64,000 bases of DNA from Allodiplogaster sudhausi (lineage: Eukaryota; Nematoda; Chromadorea; Rhabditida; Diplogasteridae), in NCBI GenBank assembly GCA_945643635.1, contig CALZFC010000268.1:937501-1001500 (forward strand). Direction: 5' to 3'. Under the pieces are notes generated by a model, which worked only from the letters and a program-made list of their open reading frames with translations, had not been told where the DNA came from and searched no databases. Position numbers and translations under genes: made by a program. Shown here piece by piece: positions 12,304 to 25,053 of this stretch; the stretch's first letter is position 1, and the number at the start of each line of letters is the position of its first letter.

Positions 12304-12801
12304 CGGAGATTGGGACACCAAGCTGCCATGCATCTTGATAAACTGAATGTAATTCCAGAAATTAATATCATATTTGAAAAAAAGAGTTAATACGAACACA
12401 TAAAGCATTGTGTTCCTCCAAACTGCTCGATTTCGTTTCCATTCAGCGCCCATTCCATATCTCACTGCAGAGATCGCGGAGCATATGCACATATGGATTA
12501 TTATTCATTGAAAAAACTACATACATATGTATGTATGTATGCACATACAAGGAATTCCTCATAATGTCATTCCAAATATGAGTTAGAAAGGCGTGAGTAA
12601 AATATTCTCTGTTTTGTTTCGCGCCGACTGTCTGCAACAGATTTTTGAATTGATTTTCGATATCACATCAATTTTCAAAAATAGCACTCCAATCGAAGAA
12701 GTAAATTGTATTGACGCATCACTTTCCCATAACTTGTTGTGATACAACAACCATTATGCGACAACATTTATTACTAAGAACATTTTGACATAACTTCTTG
12801 G
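11291..12801. other. Intergenic with microsatellites
   Basis: Contains a poly-C run at about 11859-11872, a long GA tract at 12078-12301 and TATGTA-type repeats (ACATACATATGTATGTATGTAT near 12522). The long minus-strand ORFs at 11799-12492 are the reverse of the GA tract and are not genes. Confidence 0.6.
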
Positions 12802-13908
12802 TTAGCAGAATCCGACTAGTTTGCAGACTTTTTCGGGAGTTTCCTTCTCCAGAATGTGCTTGACGAAGTGCTCGATGACCTTGCAAATCAGAAGAGCTAT
12901 ACTTGTTTAATTTCACAAAGTACATTGTTTTTGTTGTTGTTACAATGTTACTATGATATGTGTTACTTTAATAAAGTATTATATGTTTTTGTAAAGTTAC
13001 TGTATGATTGTTTTTTTTCTCATATGGTTTATGGTTAGCTTTTTTTATCCTATGGTAACTGTATCATAATTTTTTGTTCTAAGGATACTGTTATTTTGTT
13101 TAAAAAGTAATTCTGATACGTACCTTATTAACCTCGAACTTGCACTCGGGTGCGAGAATCTCCAATTTGTCGCAGTACTTGTCAGCCTTCTCTTTGAGCC
13201 ATTTCTCTGTGAACTGCTCGCCAAGTTTTTCAGCCTCCTTAAATAAAACCAAATTCAATGATATAAAAAATTTAATCACATATATATTTAATATCATATT
13301 AAAACATTATAACATATACAACCAGAAAATAATACCAATGTATGTACATACATATGTAAATATGTGTGTCGCAATAAGTGTAAAAGTGTTTTGGTGTCCA
13401 TGAATTCGCTAGTCTACAAAACGGTGCACAATTAATATATTGCCATTTTTGTTGCATTTTATTATTGCACAGAAAACTTGAAGAACGTCCTTATTGTCAG
13501 AATACACTTTCATTAAGAATACACTTGTCTCAGAAAGCCGTCCAAAAAAAAAAGATTCCTTTTGAGAATTGAAATTCTACGAGCACTAATTTTTTGTGTG
13601 TAATGCGAAGCAATCCAGTGAAAGCAATCACACCTCAACAAGGTCTTTGCAGAGGTTGCAGTATTGTCCGTGAAGGATCTAAAGAAATATTACATTTTTG
13701 TAGGCTAACTTGTGAGTCAATGTAAGAATATGAACTTCTTGATTTCACCCGTTTTCCATCTTCCATCCATATCTGAAGACTCTATGCCTTGTTAATTAAA
13801 TATTTATTTAATGAATAAATTAATATCTTAAATTGGTAAGCAAACCGGGTCTGCGTGCGAAATAACGGCGAGGACTGCGAAGAATACGGCGATGACGACA
13901 GAAACCAT
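12802..13908 (-). CDS. Saposin-like (SapB) secreted peptide, caenopore type
   Basis: Four exons (13846-13908, 13634-13678, 13124-13237, 12802-12879) total 300 nt and encode 99 aa. Residues 1-19 are a signal peptide (MVSVVIAVFFAVLAVISHA). The mature part has six cysteines in saposin-B order: CNLC near the start, YCDKLEILAPEC in the middle, and VCKLVGFC at the end, separated by Glu/Lys-rich amphipathic helices. Single-SapB secreted proteins of nematodes (spp/caenopores) are usually gut membrane-permeabilising or lipid-binding antimicrobial peptides, and that role is inferred by family. The exon 1 donor (GTTTGC) is weak; the other junctions are standard. The last residue is the sixth cysteine. 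Confidence 0.85.
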
Positions 13909-14548
13909 ACTTCTGAAATTAGGGGGAGTTAATGCATTTAGGAAGACGGATTTGATATAGAGTGGGTAAGTTGAGTCAAAGAAGCTCCATTTGATAAGAA
14001 AACAGTCGTTTGGCTTCCAAGTTGAGAAATGAGAGAAGCTGTCTACATTTGAATGCCTATGAAGCAGTCTCAATTAAGTTATAAGCATTTGAAAGCCATG
14101 AATCTCAACATTCACAAAAAAGTCATCAGCGATGTACATATGTATGTACATGGAAGAACATGGAAGATGAAGAAATTCTGCTATCATCGAATTCTCTCAT
14201 AGAAATCATCGGAATTCACAGAATTCAAATAATGAGCAGGCAAAGAAAAAGAAGAACGAAAAAAGCTGCAGCAAAAGATAACTACTGACTCGACATTTGT
14301 CTAAATGCCCTGGAAAAATTCATTTGAACTATAATCTCAAAATTTAGCAATAATGCTTATTATTTTCATAGAACATACAACTTACAAATGCCATTCACTT
14401 TTCAGTGGAATGAAAACATTGACTGAAAAACAAAAGAAAAATAAACTCCCTTCACTCTTCCTCGCGCTCATCGTCGAGAGCGGTTGCCTTTTAGCCGCAG
14501 CCTCGACAGCGAAGCAGAAGAGGGAGAGAGACAGCGAGAGAAAAAGAG
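13909..14548. other. Divergent promoter region
   Basis: Separates the saposin-like gene (minus) from the MSP-like gene (plus). Contains ACATATGTATGTACAT at 14137. No gene seen. Confidence 0.45.
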
Positions 14549-16712
14549 ATGCCCGGCTCAATCTCGCGTGAGAAACTTGTGAGAGGCGTAATTAGCGACA
14601 ACGACGAGTTGGCCGAGGTATTTTCCTGTTTTAATATTATCTTATCTTTCCTTAATATGGAAAAGTTAAGCGGACTATTAAATAGTATTGTTATTATTTA
14701 ATTATTTTTATAATTATTGAACGATATTCTCAGCAGGCCTTTCAATTTGAGATCTGAAATTGGAGTTAGATCGGGATTGGAGTGAGCTTAGAAGAAGCAA
14801 AAGCCAAGATTACAAAATCATTCTTTAAAAAGTTTTAGTCGCATTCACATCGCAGAAGATAATAATATCCAATTAAATTAAAACGACGCAGGAATCTACA
14901 TATTTTAATCTTTCCCGACCATTGTTATTTCGGCTTCTCACTAAAACACATGTGCTTACTTGCTTACGTGTCAGGCAAAAGGGCGCGAATTCAAACGTGA
15001 GTTTTTGGCTACTTTAAGGAGCTGACCGCGCTGTGCGTGGTGGTCGAGCCGTCGGTGGTTGCTGTCGGCGCGTCGCGCGCCGCCTCCCTCCACCGCCACG
15101 TCGTGCGCAATCTCTCCGGCTATGACGTCATCTGCCGCCTCCGAACCACCGCGCCCGACAGCATGCACTCGCCCGATGCAAAGGCATCTTACTTTTTCTT
15201 TTAAAGGAGCGCGATTATCCTGAGAAATTTTGCATTTGTGCTACTTGCGAAATAGCGCTCGAAAATGAGAGCGCCTAGACAGGGTAGACGCGGCTATTTG
15301 AATATGAATAATTTTTTCGGTGATCGTACACGTTTTAGGAAGAGAAAATTTTTTTGTCTATTACATTTACTCGTGGGACTCCTCAGGTATCAAATAATTC
15401 ATGCACATTTTTAATTCTTTGCCAAGTTTCATAAATTGACATTTCTTTTCTCTCTCGGATTTGCCGTTATTGATTTTTTGTTGAAAAAAAAATAACAATA
15501 TTATCTCTCTTCAGAACATTGCCAAGATCGCGAGGAACTCGACGGCCACGTTCACCGTTGTGAGAGAGAGCGGCGAGCCGAGGAATGAGAAGGTGCTGAG
15601 AATTTGAGGATTAAAAAAAATCTAACAAAGATTTTTGAGTATTTATTAATATGATTATTCTGAAGTTTTGAATTTTTTAATTATTTCAAATAATAATAAA
15701 TTTTTAAAAATATATAATTTTGTTTAATTAAAAAAAAAAAAAAAAAAAAGTACATGAATTTTTTTAAGTATGCAAATAATTTCACAGGTCTTCGTGGAGG
15801 TGCTTCCTGCGCGCGCCGCCACCTTCGACAGCATCCTCTCTGGCTACCGTGTCGTCATCCGCTACGCGTGTCCGCCGGCCGCGTTGCGGCAGCTCGCGCG
15901 CCTTCACTCGGAGCACCTGCCCGTCTCGCCGGCCCTCGCGCGCCTCCTCGACCAGGCTGGCGCGCGCGAGGCTGTCGCGCCGCCGCCGTGCGAGACAACG
16001 GCAGCCTCCTCGTCATCGTCTTCTTCTTCGCGTACAGCACCGAACACCATCGACGCGTGGTGAGGGATTCCGTATTTTTTTTCCATTTGTCCCCCGGGGT
16101 GCTATTTTTCAATACCCTTGCGAGGGAGTGGCAATATTAGACTGAAGAGTTCTACTCGAGAGTGGAGCACTATTTTACAATGTTATCCAGTAAAAGTTTG
16201 AGAACAAAATTTTGTTCTCAAAAACAAAGGGAATAATAGCTCAATGGAATTATCTCCCAAAAGCCGCATCGATCCGTGGTGAAGGATTATGATCTCGCTG
16301 TTCAAAGGTGGAAATTAAATTTTGAATTCCCGCACTCCCCCCTCCCCCAGAAAAGTGAACAGCTCCTCAATGTCGACGAACACATAGGAGCCGTCCATTT
16401 TGCTAGCACTTGTTTCATTCCTCTTTTAAAAGTTTCCCTGTGCACTCACGCTGTCTTTCTACATTTTCTTTCACAATAAAAGTTTAAAGGATATGACTTT
16501 ATTATAACTATTCTTTCCGTTAATTCTTTGCTCTACTGAACACGGCTTGCAGTGAGTTCGCCTTGCTGACCGCAGCTCTCGCGCAGAACTACGAAGCCGA
16601 ACTGGAAGCGGGCGCGCTGGAGGGAGAAAAGGAAAAGGAGCGAGAAGGAGAGAAGACGGACAACGAAAAGGACAAGAAGAAGAAGAAGGAAGGAGAGGGA
16701 GTGAAGCTGTAG
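14549..16712 (+). CDS. MSP-domain-like protein
   Basis: Exons 14549-14617, 15019 to about 15171, 15515-15592, 15788-16059 and 16553-16712 join in frame. After a short N-terminus (MPGSISREKLVRGVISDNDE) there is a beta-rich region that fits a motile/major sperm protein domain: VEPSVVAVGASRAASLH, then VICRLRTTAPD, STATFTVV and KVFVEVLP as successive strands. The fold match rests on this strand pattern, not on a search. A Ser-rich linker and an acidic/lysine-rich tail (KEKEREGEKTDNEKDKKKKK) follow. Exon 2 has no GT donor before its stop codon; GAT|GCAAAG would be a GC donor that keeps the frame. The role is unknown: either a sperm or a VAP-like adaptor is possible. Confidence 0.6.
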
Positions 16713-17097
16713 AAGGAGAGGTGAAAAGGAAGAAGGAGAGTGTCAAAGAAAGTAGAGAGTAGTAATCCTTCTCAGTCACGATGACAAGTGAATAAATGTT
16801 TGTTTCATAATCTTTTTTTTCGTTACGTCAAGCACGGAAATCCTGCTGACTATTTCTAAAGCATATTTTATACAGAAGAAGATTATGAAACGTATTTATT
16901 GCGTCATGTTATGAAGTTATGACACGTATGCGAAGCTGAATGGATTAGTCATCCTTCTCGCGCCTAGGCTATGAGATATTTGCACTGCCAACGCCTTTCA
17001 TCAATGGAGATGTTGACAGGAATGAAAGGCAGAGGGTGGTAGGGGAAAAGAGGATGGGGTTGATAGAGCCTAGAGGCGAAGGTGTCATAGAGATATT

Positions 17098-17128
<31 letters not shown>

Positions 17129-17336
17129 AAAGAGAGAGAGAGAGAGGCTGTGTGAGAGAGGTAGAAACAGAGAAAGAGTGAGATAGAGAAAGAGACTGAG
17201 AGTAAGAGATGGAGTGAGAAATAGTGAGGGATGAAAGAAATAATGAGAAATGAAAGAGATAAAGAGAGCCAGAGAGAGAGAGTGAGAGATAGAGTGAGAA
17301 AAAGTGAGAGAGAGAGAGAGCCTGAGAGTGAGAGAT

Positions 17337-17377
<41 letters not shown>

Positions 17378-18457
17378 GCAGCCTGATGGAGCGAAGAGCC
17401 ACATTAGCTGAGCAAATCTCCCTTGACGAACAGCCGAGACTCCTGGAAAGTAATATGTTGATTCAGACGGCGACACTCGCGTTCGCTTTTGCCAAGTTGG
17501 CTGCCAAGCTCTTCCCCAAGGTGGCCGTAGGGAGAGAGAGAGAGAGAGGGAAGAGAAGGAGAGAGAGAGAGAGAGGGAAGAGAAGGAGAGAGCGAGCGAG
17601 AAAGTTAGAGAGAGAGAAGAGTGAGAGAGATAAAGGGAGAGCGAGGAGAGAATGAGAGAGCGAGAGAGAGAGAGAGGGAGACCGAGGAGAGAATTAGAGA
17701 TCGAGAGAGCGATGAGTTAGAGAGGGGCTAGAGAACTCTGAAAAAAGGGAAGAAGTGAGAAGTGAGAAAATAGGGAAACGATGAAGAAAAAAAACCAGGT
17801 GCAAAGTGTTCCCAACCGTTTGATCGCATAAAAGGTGAGGATTGCCAACGGGAAATCATCAGGCACTCACTTCGCCCTTTCTTCCTTTCACAACTCCGAA
17901 TTTTTGCTTCATTTTTTTTCTCTCTGCGAATTTTGTTACGTTTCGAAGCACTTATCCACATACATATGTAAATCCATCTTCATCATGCCCTAAACTTCTG
18001 CAACAACATGTCTAATTAGGATAGGTTTCAGCGTGCTAATTTCAGCTGATAATTAATTAATTCTTTCACTTTTGTTTTAATCTTGCAACCTGCCCTTCCT
18101 TATTAGTTTCGTATAAAGACGCATAGATGAATGTCGGTCTTTGCTCCAACAACTCGATTTTTTCCTGATTCCCAATTTATGATTGCAGTCCCGATTTAGG
18201 CAAGAGCCGTAGTAAAACTTGTTCTGAGCCTAATTAGGCTTCTATAAGTGGCGCATTACTTTTATGAAAAAAAAAATCGGTTAAAAATAGTACTAATTAG
18301 GGCGCTGATTGCGCATGAAGCCTTTAATTGCCCGGGTTATTTCTGTAGTAGTGTCAGGAAGATCCATAACCTATTTATACCTGCAAATTGTCTTAAAATA
18401 AATTCTGGAACGGTGCCAAAAAAACGCCTTCTTGCCAACTTGCCAGGGTCATAAAAC
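16713..18457. other. Intergenic with GA tracts
   Basis: GA microsatellites at 17100-17374 and 17527-17712. Between them, about 17376-17526 is a unique GC-richer stretch open on the plus strand (AFAFAKLAAKLFPK), which could be an isolated exon, but no partner exons are seen. Confidence 0.4.
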
Positions 18458-19521
18458 ATGCGCGCCGCCTTCGTGCTCTGCCTGCTCGCCGTGTGCGCGA
18501 CGACGTCCGTGCAGGCGGGCATCTGGGACGACTTCTTCGACGCCTTCTTCGGAGGGGTACGGTATCTGTGTTTTCTTTGACGGGTTACGGTAGCTGAGAA
18601 ATTCTTGAAGCTTCTGTGAGCTGATTTGGTTACGGTAGCGAAAAAATTTTCTCTTTCTCTCTTTTTTTTCTAAATAAATTCATATATTGTTTACAATTCA
18701 CTGTACTAAGAATATGTATAAATATACATATAAGTACGTTTCTTGAAGGGAATAAAGAAAAACGAATAGACCATTATGCCATATTCACTTCCACGTCACA
18801 TGTAGGCGTACGAAAATAAAGTAAAACTTCACGTAAAATGAAAATAATGTCTTCAAAAACGCTTTAAAAAGGGCTAAATAACAGAAACAGTATGCTTATA
18901 TATTTCCATTTTCAGGAAGTCGACTTCGCGGGCAACAACGGCACGAAGCCGGAACGCGGCGGCGGCTCTTCGTCGGAGGAGTCCGAAGAGGTCGTGGAGG
19001 AGGGGGAGGGATCCGGAGAAGCTGACGCATCGCCCGAGGAGGAGGAGCAATCCGGCTCCGAGGTCGACTCCGCGTCGCCCGAAGAGGAGTCCGGCTCGGA
19101 TGAGAGCTCTGGCAAGTCGGAGGAGGTGCTCACAGAGATTATCTTCATTATCATTACCACTATTATGGAATATTTATTTTGAATGTTTTTAATGGTTTTT
19201 TTTTTTTTAGAAATAATCTTCGAATGTTGTTTCATCAGCAATATTAGGAGGCTTTACCAATAAAAATATGAGGTATTTACTTTTTAAAAAAAATGTCGAT
19301 AAAGAATAGGTGGGAAAGCCTACTTTCAGGTCTCCGTAGCGCCCGATGGAGAGGGTGAGGGTGAGGAGGGAAGCGAGGACGCGTCAGAGGAAGTAGAGGC
19401 CACGTCTGAGGCTCCCGAGGGAGAGGTCGATGCGGGAAGCGAGGACGCGTCGGAGGGAGTCGAGGCCACTTCCGAGGCTCCGGAAGGCGAGGGAGAAGAC
19501 GATTCGTGGTTCAAGAAATAG
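18458..19521 (+). CDS. Secreted, highly acidic Glu/Ser-rich protein
   Basis: Three exons (18458-18556, 18916-19125, 19330-19521), all phase 0, encode 166 aa. A signal peptide (MRAAFVLCLLAVCATTSVQA) is followed by GIWDDFFDAFFGG and then low-complexity Glu/Ser/Gly sequence in exons 2 and 3. Exon 3 carries two near-identical copies of GSEDASE.VEATSEAPEGE and ends DDSWFKK. There are no cysteines after the signal peptide. It is very likely extracellular and disordered, with a calcium- or mineral-binding or coat role possible but unproven. AATAAA lies at 19750. The codon bias is GC-rich at third positions, unlike the array to the right. Confidence 0.85.
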
Positions 19522-20140
19522 ACGACGACATTTCCACCCATCGTGGTGATCCCCCCCCCCCCATTCCACTGCCCTCACATTGTCTAACTTACAACCACCA
19601 ACGAGACTATTTATTTTCGCGCCAAACTAATTTATTCTCCCCTTTTCGTCACTAACAATAAGCTCCTCCTCTTTCTTACACTCGAACTCTGTAATAATGA
19701 CGACCCCCGCCTCGACGTGCCATATCTTGCAATATACAACTTGTTTGAATAAAAAAACAACAAAAAAATTTACGAACTATTTTAACGAGGCAAAAAAATA
19801 TTTACATATGTTTTATATTGTTTATTATTAATCGAGACCCAAAAAGTTACTATCTTCATGGGAAGAAAAACAACTGTTTTTCGTCAGAAAACCACTTTTT
19901 TGCGACTAATGTAACCTGAGACTGAATGCATGAATGGTACATATGCAAAGCGCCACACAGAACTGAATTTACATATTCTTATTTTGAAGATATTATCGAG
20001 CTGTATAAGATATTTGATTTTCATTAACTATGAATGCTAATGAGGGGACGAGCATGGATGAAGGAAACGTGTGGAATGCTCAATAGCAAGTTCGGAATGA
20101 GTATTGAAATGTTAATTTTTTTCAACAAAACGTGGAAAAA
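19522..20140. other. 3' flank and array upstream block (A/D type)
   Basis: Poly(A) signal near 19750, then AT-rich DNA. From 19975 to about 20060 the sequence matches 39384-39470 almost base for base (TTTTGAAGATATTATCGAGC and on), marking the start of array unit A. Confidence 0.7.
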
Positions 20141-20217
20141 TTGCTCCGAACCTCATCATTCTCCCGAGCTGCTTGGCCTGCGAGTGGTCGCCTCTCCGAT
20201 CAGCTCTCGGGCTGTCT
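20141..20217 (+). promoter_or_regulatory. Conserved core upstream element of array unit A
   Basis: TTGCTCCGAA.CTCATCATT followed by CGAGTGGTCGCCTCTCCGAT and GCTCTCGGGCT. The same block precedes units B, D, E and, diverged, F2; C keeps only the first part. It lies 30-110 bp upstream of each ATG and is better conserved than most introns, so a core promoter or 5' UTR role is likely. Confidence 0.6.
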
Positions 20218-20245
20218 CCGTCTCTCTCCTCCCTTCGCCTCTCGG

Positions 20246-23200
20246 ATGGCGCCCTCTCGTGCTGCCTGCTCTCTTGCATTCTGCCTCTTCGTGCTCGCGC
20301 TTCTTCATTCGACTTCCGCCAGCGCTTGCAAACGCAACACGATATATGTATGTAATTATGTTCTTTAAATTTCTCAACTTTCTTCAATTAGTTCCTGGGA
20401 GTACTATTATGCAATGTCCTTTGATGGAATTTCAGCGAAAGTTATCCGCTCTGAATCCAACGCTGGCTTATTTGAACTACTAGCTTTAGACATCTCATTT
20501 AACGGTGATCTCATTCGCGTCCTTACTGTATATCGCGCTCCGTCCGCATCCGCTGAAGGCAATTCTATTCTTATAAAATCACTCCGAGATCTCAGTACTT
20601 GCCCGCAGCCATCCATATTGCTAGGTGATTTCTACTATCCTGACCTTTACTGGTCGCTCCCTTCCCCACCCCAGGTCGGCAGTCCTTCCCATCCCTCCAA
20701 ACTTTTTCTTGACTTTACTACCTCCTCTTTCTTTGCTCAGCTAACACCCTTCCTTACCTGTAACAACCACATCTTAGATCTCGTTCTGTGTAATACACCT
20801 AATCTTTTATCTTGTGTCAGGGTAGGCCCCCCATTTGCTTCATCGGATCACAATACTGTAACTTTTTCCCTCTCTTTATCATTCTCAGCACCATCATTTA
20901 CTTATGTTAAGGATTATTCTATGTGTGACTTTATGACTGCCAATTCATTTCTTCTTTCCTACGATTTCCCTTCATCTTTTTCCTCTGCTCGTGTCATAGA
21001 CACTATGTATTCTCAGCTTGTAAATGCCCTCCTCGCAACCGATTCTCTTTTTGTCCCCTATAAGAAGGTTAGCCTTCATGGTGAACGCCTTCCAGATCAT
21101 ATTCTACATTTACAACAGAAACGATACCGACTTTGGCTTGTCTCCCTCTCTAGCCATCCCGCTTCCTCCGATTCAGATTTTAAAAGTGTTAATGATCGCT
21201 ATAATAAGGCAGTTGAAAAATACGCCCATAATGTAGAAAAGCATATAATTCGATCTACGAATAATTCATTGTTTTTCCGATATATCCGTAATAGGACATC
21301 TTCTAAACCTCGTGGAGTTGATACACTTTCTAACGCTGCTGGTAACGACTGCTACTCTGATGTTGATAAGGCCGAACTCCTTGCTGAAACTTTTAGTAAT
21401 AGTTTCACCTTAGATAATGGTGTATTACCATCGCTCCTTCCTTCCTCCCCCCGTACTCCTTTTGAGTTTATCTTTGCAAGGCACGACATTTGTCGAGCTA
21501 TCGAGATTTGGCCAAATAGCTCATGTATTACTCCTGACCATTTCAACATTAGGTTCATTAAGAATTTGGCTATCCCAATTAGTAAAGCTCTGGAATATAT
21601 TTTTAATTTCTCCCTCAACTCTGGTACTGTCCCCTCTATCTGGAAGCATTCTATCGTAGTACCTATTAAGAAGAAATCACCCTTTTCAGATCCAACCAAT
21701 TACCGCCCAGTCTCCATAACTTGTATGTTTTCTAGGCTATTTGAAAAACTACTATGTCGTAGGTTGTCCGTATGATGTAATGACAATTACATTTTACCTG
21801 ACGAACAATTTAGTTTCCGCGCTAAACGTTCAATAGAATTCCAACTACTTGATAGTCTTGAACATTGGACCCATTCTCTACATATCGGAAATTGCACTGA
21901 CATTGTATATTTTGACCATGCTAAGGCATTTGACCGAGTAAGTCACAGTAAGCTCATTCATAAGCTTAAGAATTTCTCCTTTCCTGATATTATTATTCGT
22001 TGGTTAAGCAATTTCTTGTCTAATCGAACATTTTCTGTCCGAGTAGGCAAATCACTCTCCTCTCCTCGAACTGTTATTAGCGGTATCCCTCAAGGAACCG
22101 TCATCGGTCCCCTCCTCTTTATCCTTTATACTGCCGACCTCCCTCCCCTTGTTTCTGCCCGCGGCGCCAGCGCCCGCTGCTTTGCTGATGATCTTAAAAT
22201 TTTCTACTCTTTTCCACCTTCCCATCCCGCTCCTAACTTACAGGAAGCAATCAATGTTGTCTCTTCTTGGGCTGACTCCTGGCAGCTGTGTCTAAGGCGT
22301 ATCTAATTTTACGTTCTCTTCGCACTAGGAATAAAGATGTTTTAATTTCTGCATATACCATCTATGTTCGGTCAATTCTAGAAAACTGCACCACCGTTTA
22401 CTCCCCCTCTCTCTTAAAGGATATCCGTGTTTTAGAAAAAGTTCAGAACTATTTTACTCGTTTTGTATTTCGTCGATGTCTTGGTTACGCCGCTATTTCT
22501 CTCCCTTCTAGCGAAGAACGTAATCGCATTCTTTGTATTCCATCTCTGAAATCTCGTCGGGATGACAATGACTTTACACTTGCGCGTCGTTTTATCTTTG
22601 GTCATAGGAAAATTTGTTGTAAATACCCTCATCATTTTCATTTCAGTAATTCGCGAACGCGTGGCTTGTCATTCCAAGTTGTCTGCCCTACCGGCCGCAT
22701 TAAGGCACGATCCCACTCGTTCTTTGTTCGCGCCGCGAAGATGTTTAACTCAATTGCTAAGTCTACGACCTTTCCCCCCTCTATTATCTCTTCCAACCGC
22801 GTGCTCACTGCTGTCTCATGATATTACTGTGCCATTTATACAATTCTATCTGTTTGTTCCATATACTTTACATGTTTATTTTTCGCTAATTTCTACCCAC
22901 GTGTCACTCCGGTGCCGTAAATAAAGTATAAGTATAAGTATAAGGAAAGGCTTCTAACAGAAGTGAAGGGCTGCTAATTTTGAACTCCTTGAACAATCTT
23001 CAGCCCGACCCGACTTTAGACCAGAGTTGCACGCGGCCCGGGCCGGCTGGCCCTAATTTTAAAGGCCGTTATGGGCCCGGCCGAGCCGAGCCTATCCTTG
23101 GACCTGGAGCCCTATTGGGCCCGTTTTTCGCAGATTGGCTTTCATGCTCATTTTTAGGGTACTAATTGCTACAACTGGGACAATGGAAGAAAGTGCCATG

Positions 23201-24901
23201 AGCCATGCTACTTCTGGTCAACTGAAGTACTTCGATGCGTCCACAACTTTGGCAGCGATGGCAAGACATCGCAAGATTGCGAACGTGGCGTAGGCAAGAA
23301 AATCACAATCGGTTTGAATTTGTGTTAGACATATGTAGATAATACAAAAGGACAACATTTTAGTTATAACAAATGCGAATGGCATAATATATATATTTGA
23401 TATTAATTATGCAGATAACTAAATAGCTATGAATATCCACTTGAAGTTCGGATTTTAGAGTGGCAAAGAGGTCGTTCCTGGAACATAAAGGCAGTCTGCG
23501 GAGATGAGGACAATGACTGTCACCTCGACAAAGGAAATTATCCCGAAGCCTCTTCCAACATCATTGCTTTTCTTGCAGAAAGCCGCATGCAAAGCCAATC
23601 CGTCGGAATTTTGCATTTGGCTAACTTTGATCATGTTACAGCAAGAGTAAATTAAACTCAATACAATATTTTCTTTCCTTAGTATACTCTCACTATTAAA
23701 AAAACTTTGAGACAATATCAAGAAAATAATGATATGAAAAATCCATTCATTTTTCACAGGTGAAAGCGATTCTAAGTGGCGCATATCTCCCGTTCAATAG
23801 GTGAGCTTTTTTAATCATGAAAGTGCACAGTCGCAAATTATGGATTGGAAATAATAATAAAAAAAACATTTAACGTATGCAAAAGAATGAAATTTTTGAC
23901 CATTGATACACGAAATTGGTTTTGTTAAGGAATAGAAGATTAAATCAAACTAGCGACACCTAAACAATATCATCAGGAAATCTGCAGAAGTTTTGTTTTC
24001 ATTTGAAAAAGTATTGTTTAAATTAATTTCAGCACCACAACCACCACAACCACCACCACGACCACCACAACCACCACCACCACCACAACTACCACAACTA
24101 CAACAACTACCACAACTACCACAACTACGACCCCTTCTACGACCACGTTAGTGTCTTAAAGGAATGTTCTTTCTGATCACGGTAATTAATTTCATTCACA
24201 ATGAACATGCTCACACACATTACAGCCCGAGCAGCACATCTACCACCACCACCACCACAGAGCGCACGACGACATCCACTGCCATATGGAGGTGCCTGAA
24301 TTTTTTGTCATTTTCTTTTCTGCTTTCTCCTTTGCTCGGAAGTGAACGAAATGCCGTCTTTAACTTCCACCACTGCGTTTCAATCTTTCAATTATTCAAC
24401 AATTCTCGACTGCTATTTTCAAGAAGCGGCTTTCTGCCGTAAAGGAAATTGAATGGAAGTACGAATACCTTCAGCAAGGGGGAGCCGCTGCAATTTGAAA
24501 CTGAATTTACTTTCAGTGGTTGCTCTACTTTTAGCGCATGCTTACATATGTTCATTATACTCATTTTAGTGACGAGAATGGCGAAGGAAGTTCTACAGTG
24601 ACTGATGTTACGGAAGCAGAACTTTCCGACGACGACGATGAGTTATTAGTATTTAAAGTTAATCTCGATACGCAAAATTACTTGATTTAATTATTTAGCA
24701 AACTTCCATTTGAAGAGGCAAATTTATTTTAATTTAGTTTTAATTTCATCACTAATTTAATGTTTTTAAGGGCTCTATTAAGGCTTTGAACTTTTTTTAA
24801 GGTCTACTGAAGCCTGTTTCACAATCTACTTCGCCGTCCTCTTCTCTGAAATGTTCATTGCATCAATTACTTTCCTGCTCATTTACCCTTTTGGTATTTG
24901 A
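20246..24901 (+). CDS. Array unit A: Cys-rich ectodomain, long poly-Thr stalk, type 1 membrane tail
   Basis: Exons 20246-20347, 23158-23311, 23459-23634, 23760-23800, 24033-24146, 24226-24291, 24570-24671 and 24802-24901 total 855 nt (284 aa), all phases closing. A signal peptide (MAPSRAACSLAFCLFVLALL, then HSTSA) leads to the ectodomain NCYNWDNGRKCHEPC...CVHNFGSDGKTSQDC and AVCGDEDNDCHL. The linker VKAILSGAYLPFNR and about 35 mostly Thr residues follow, then an acidic exon (SDDDDELLVF) and the membrane tail IYFAVLFSEMFIASITFLLI. A retrotransposon and a GC-rich insert enlarge intron 1. The seventh exon ends AC|GCAAAA, so a GC donor is needed. Unit C has AG|GTGAAA there. AATAAA starts 2 bases after the stop codon. 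The family is not recognised. Confidence 0.72.
20430..22944 (+). mobile_element. 5'-truncated non-LTR (CR1/jockey-like) retrotransposon, inactive
   Basis: Encodes the C-terminal half of an AP-type endonuclease (LLGDFYYPDLYW, where LLGDFN is usual, and SSDHNTV). A reverse transcriptase follows, with TNYRPVSIT, YFDHAKAFDRV, GIPQGTVIGPLLFILYTADL and CFADDLKIF. An in-frame TGA lies at 21773-21775. Near 22290 a deletion with frameshift removes the segment after SWADSWQL. The 3' end is a (TATAAG)n-like tail at about 22928-22944. It inserted in the same orientation into intron 1 of array unit A, splitting sequence that is continuous in units C and E. Confidence 0.9.
23025..23150. repeat. GC-rich insertion next to unit A exon 2
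   Basis: GGCCCGGGCCGGCTGGCCC and GGGCCCGGCCGAGCCGAGCC occur here and in no other unit. It follows the ancestral acceptor position (GACTTTAG at 23013-23020), so the present acceptor TTTTTAG at 23151-23157 comes from the 3' edge of the insert. Confidence 0.6.
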
Positions 24902-25015
24902 TGAATAAAGTTATTCTGTTGAATTTATCTTCTTGTTGACAAAGATCAGGTAATCGTCATAAGAGGAGAATTAGTTCTTTGGCAAATACAAGAGAAAGAG
25001 AAATAGAGACCGGTG

Positions 25016-25053
<38 letters not shown>

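Noticed and set aside
11799..12492. Long minus-strand ORFs of Ser/Leu
   Set aside because: Pure reverse reading of a GA microsatellite, with no unique coding sequence or splice structure.
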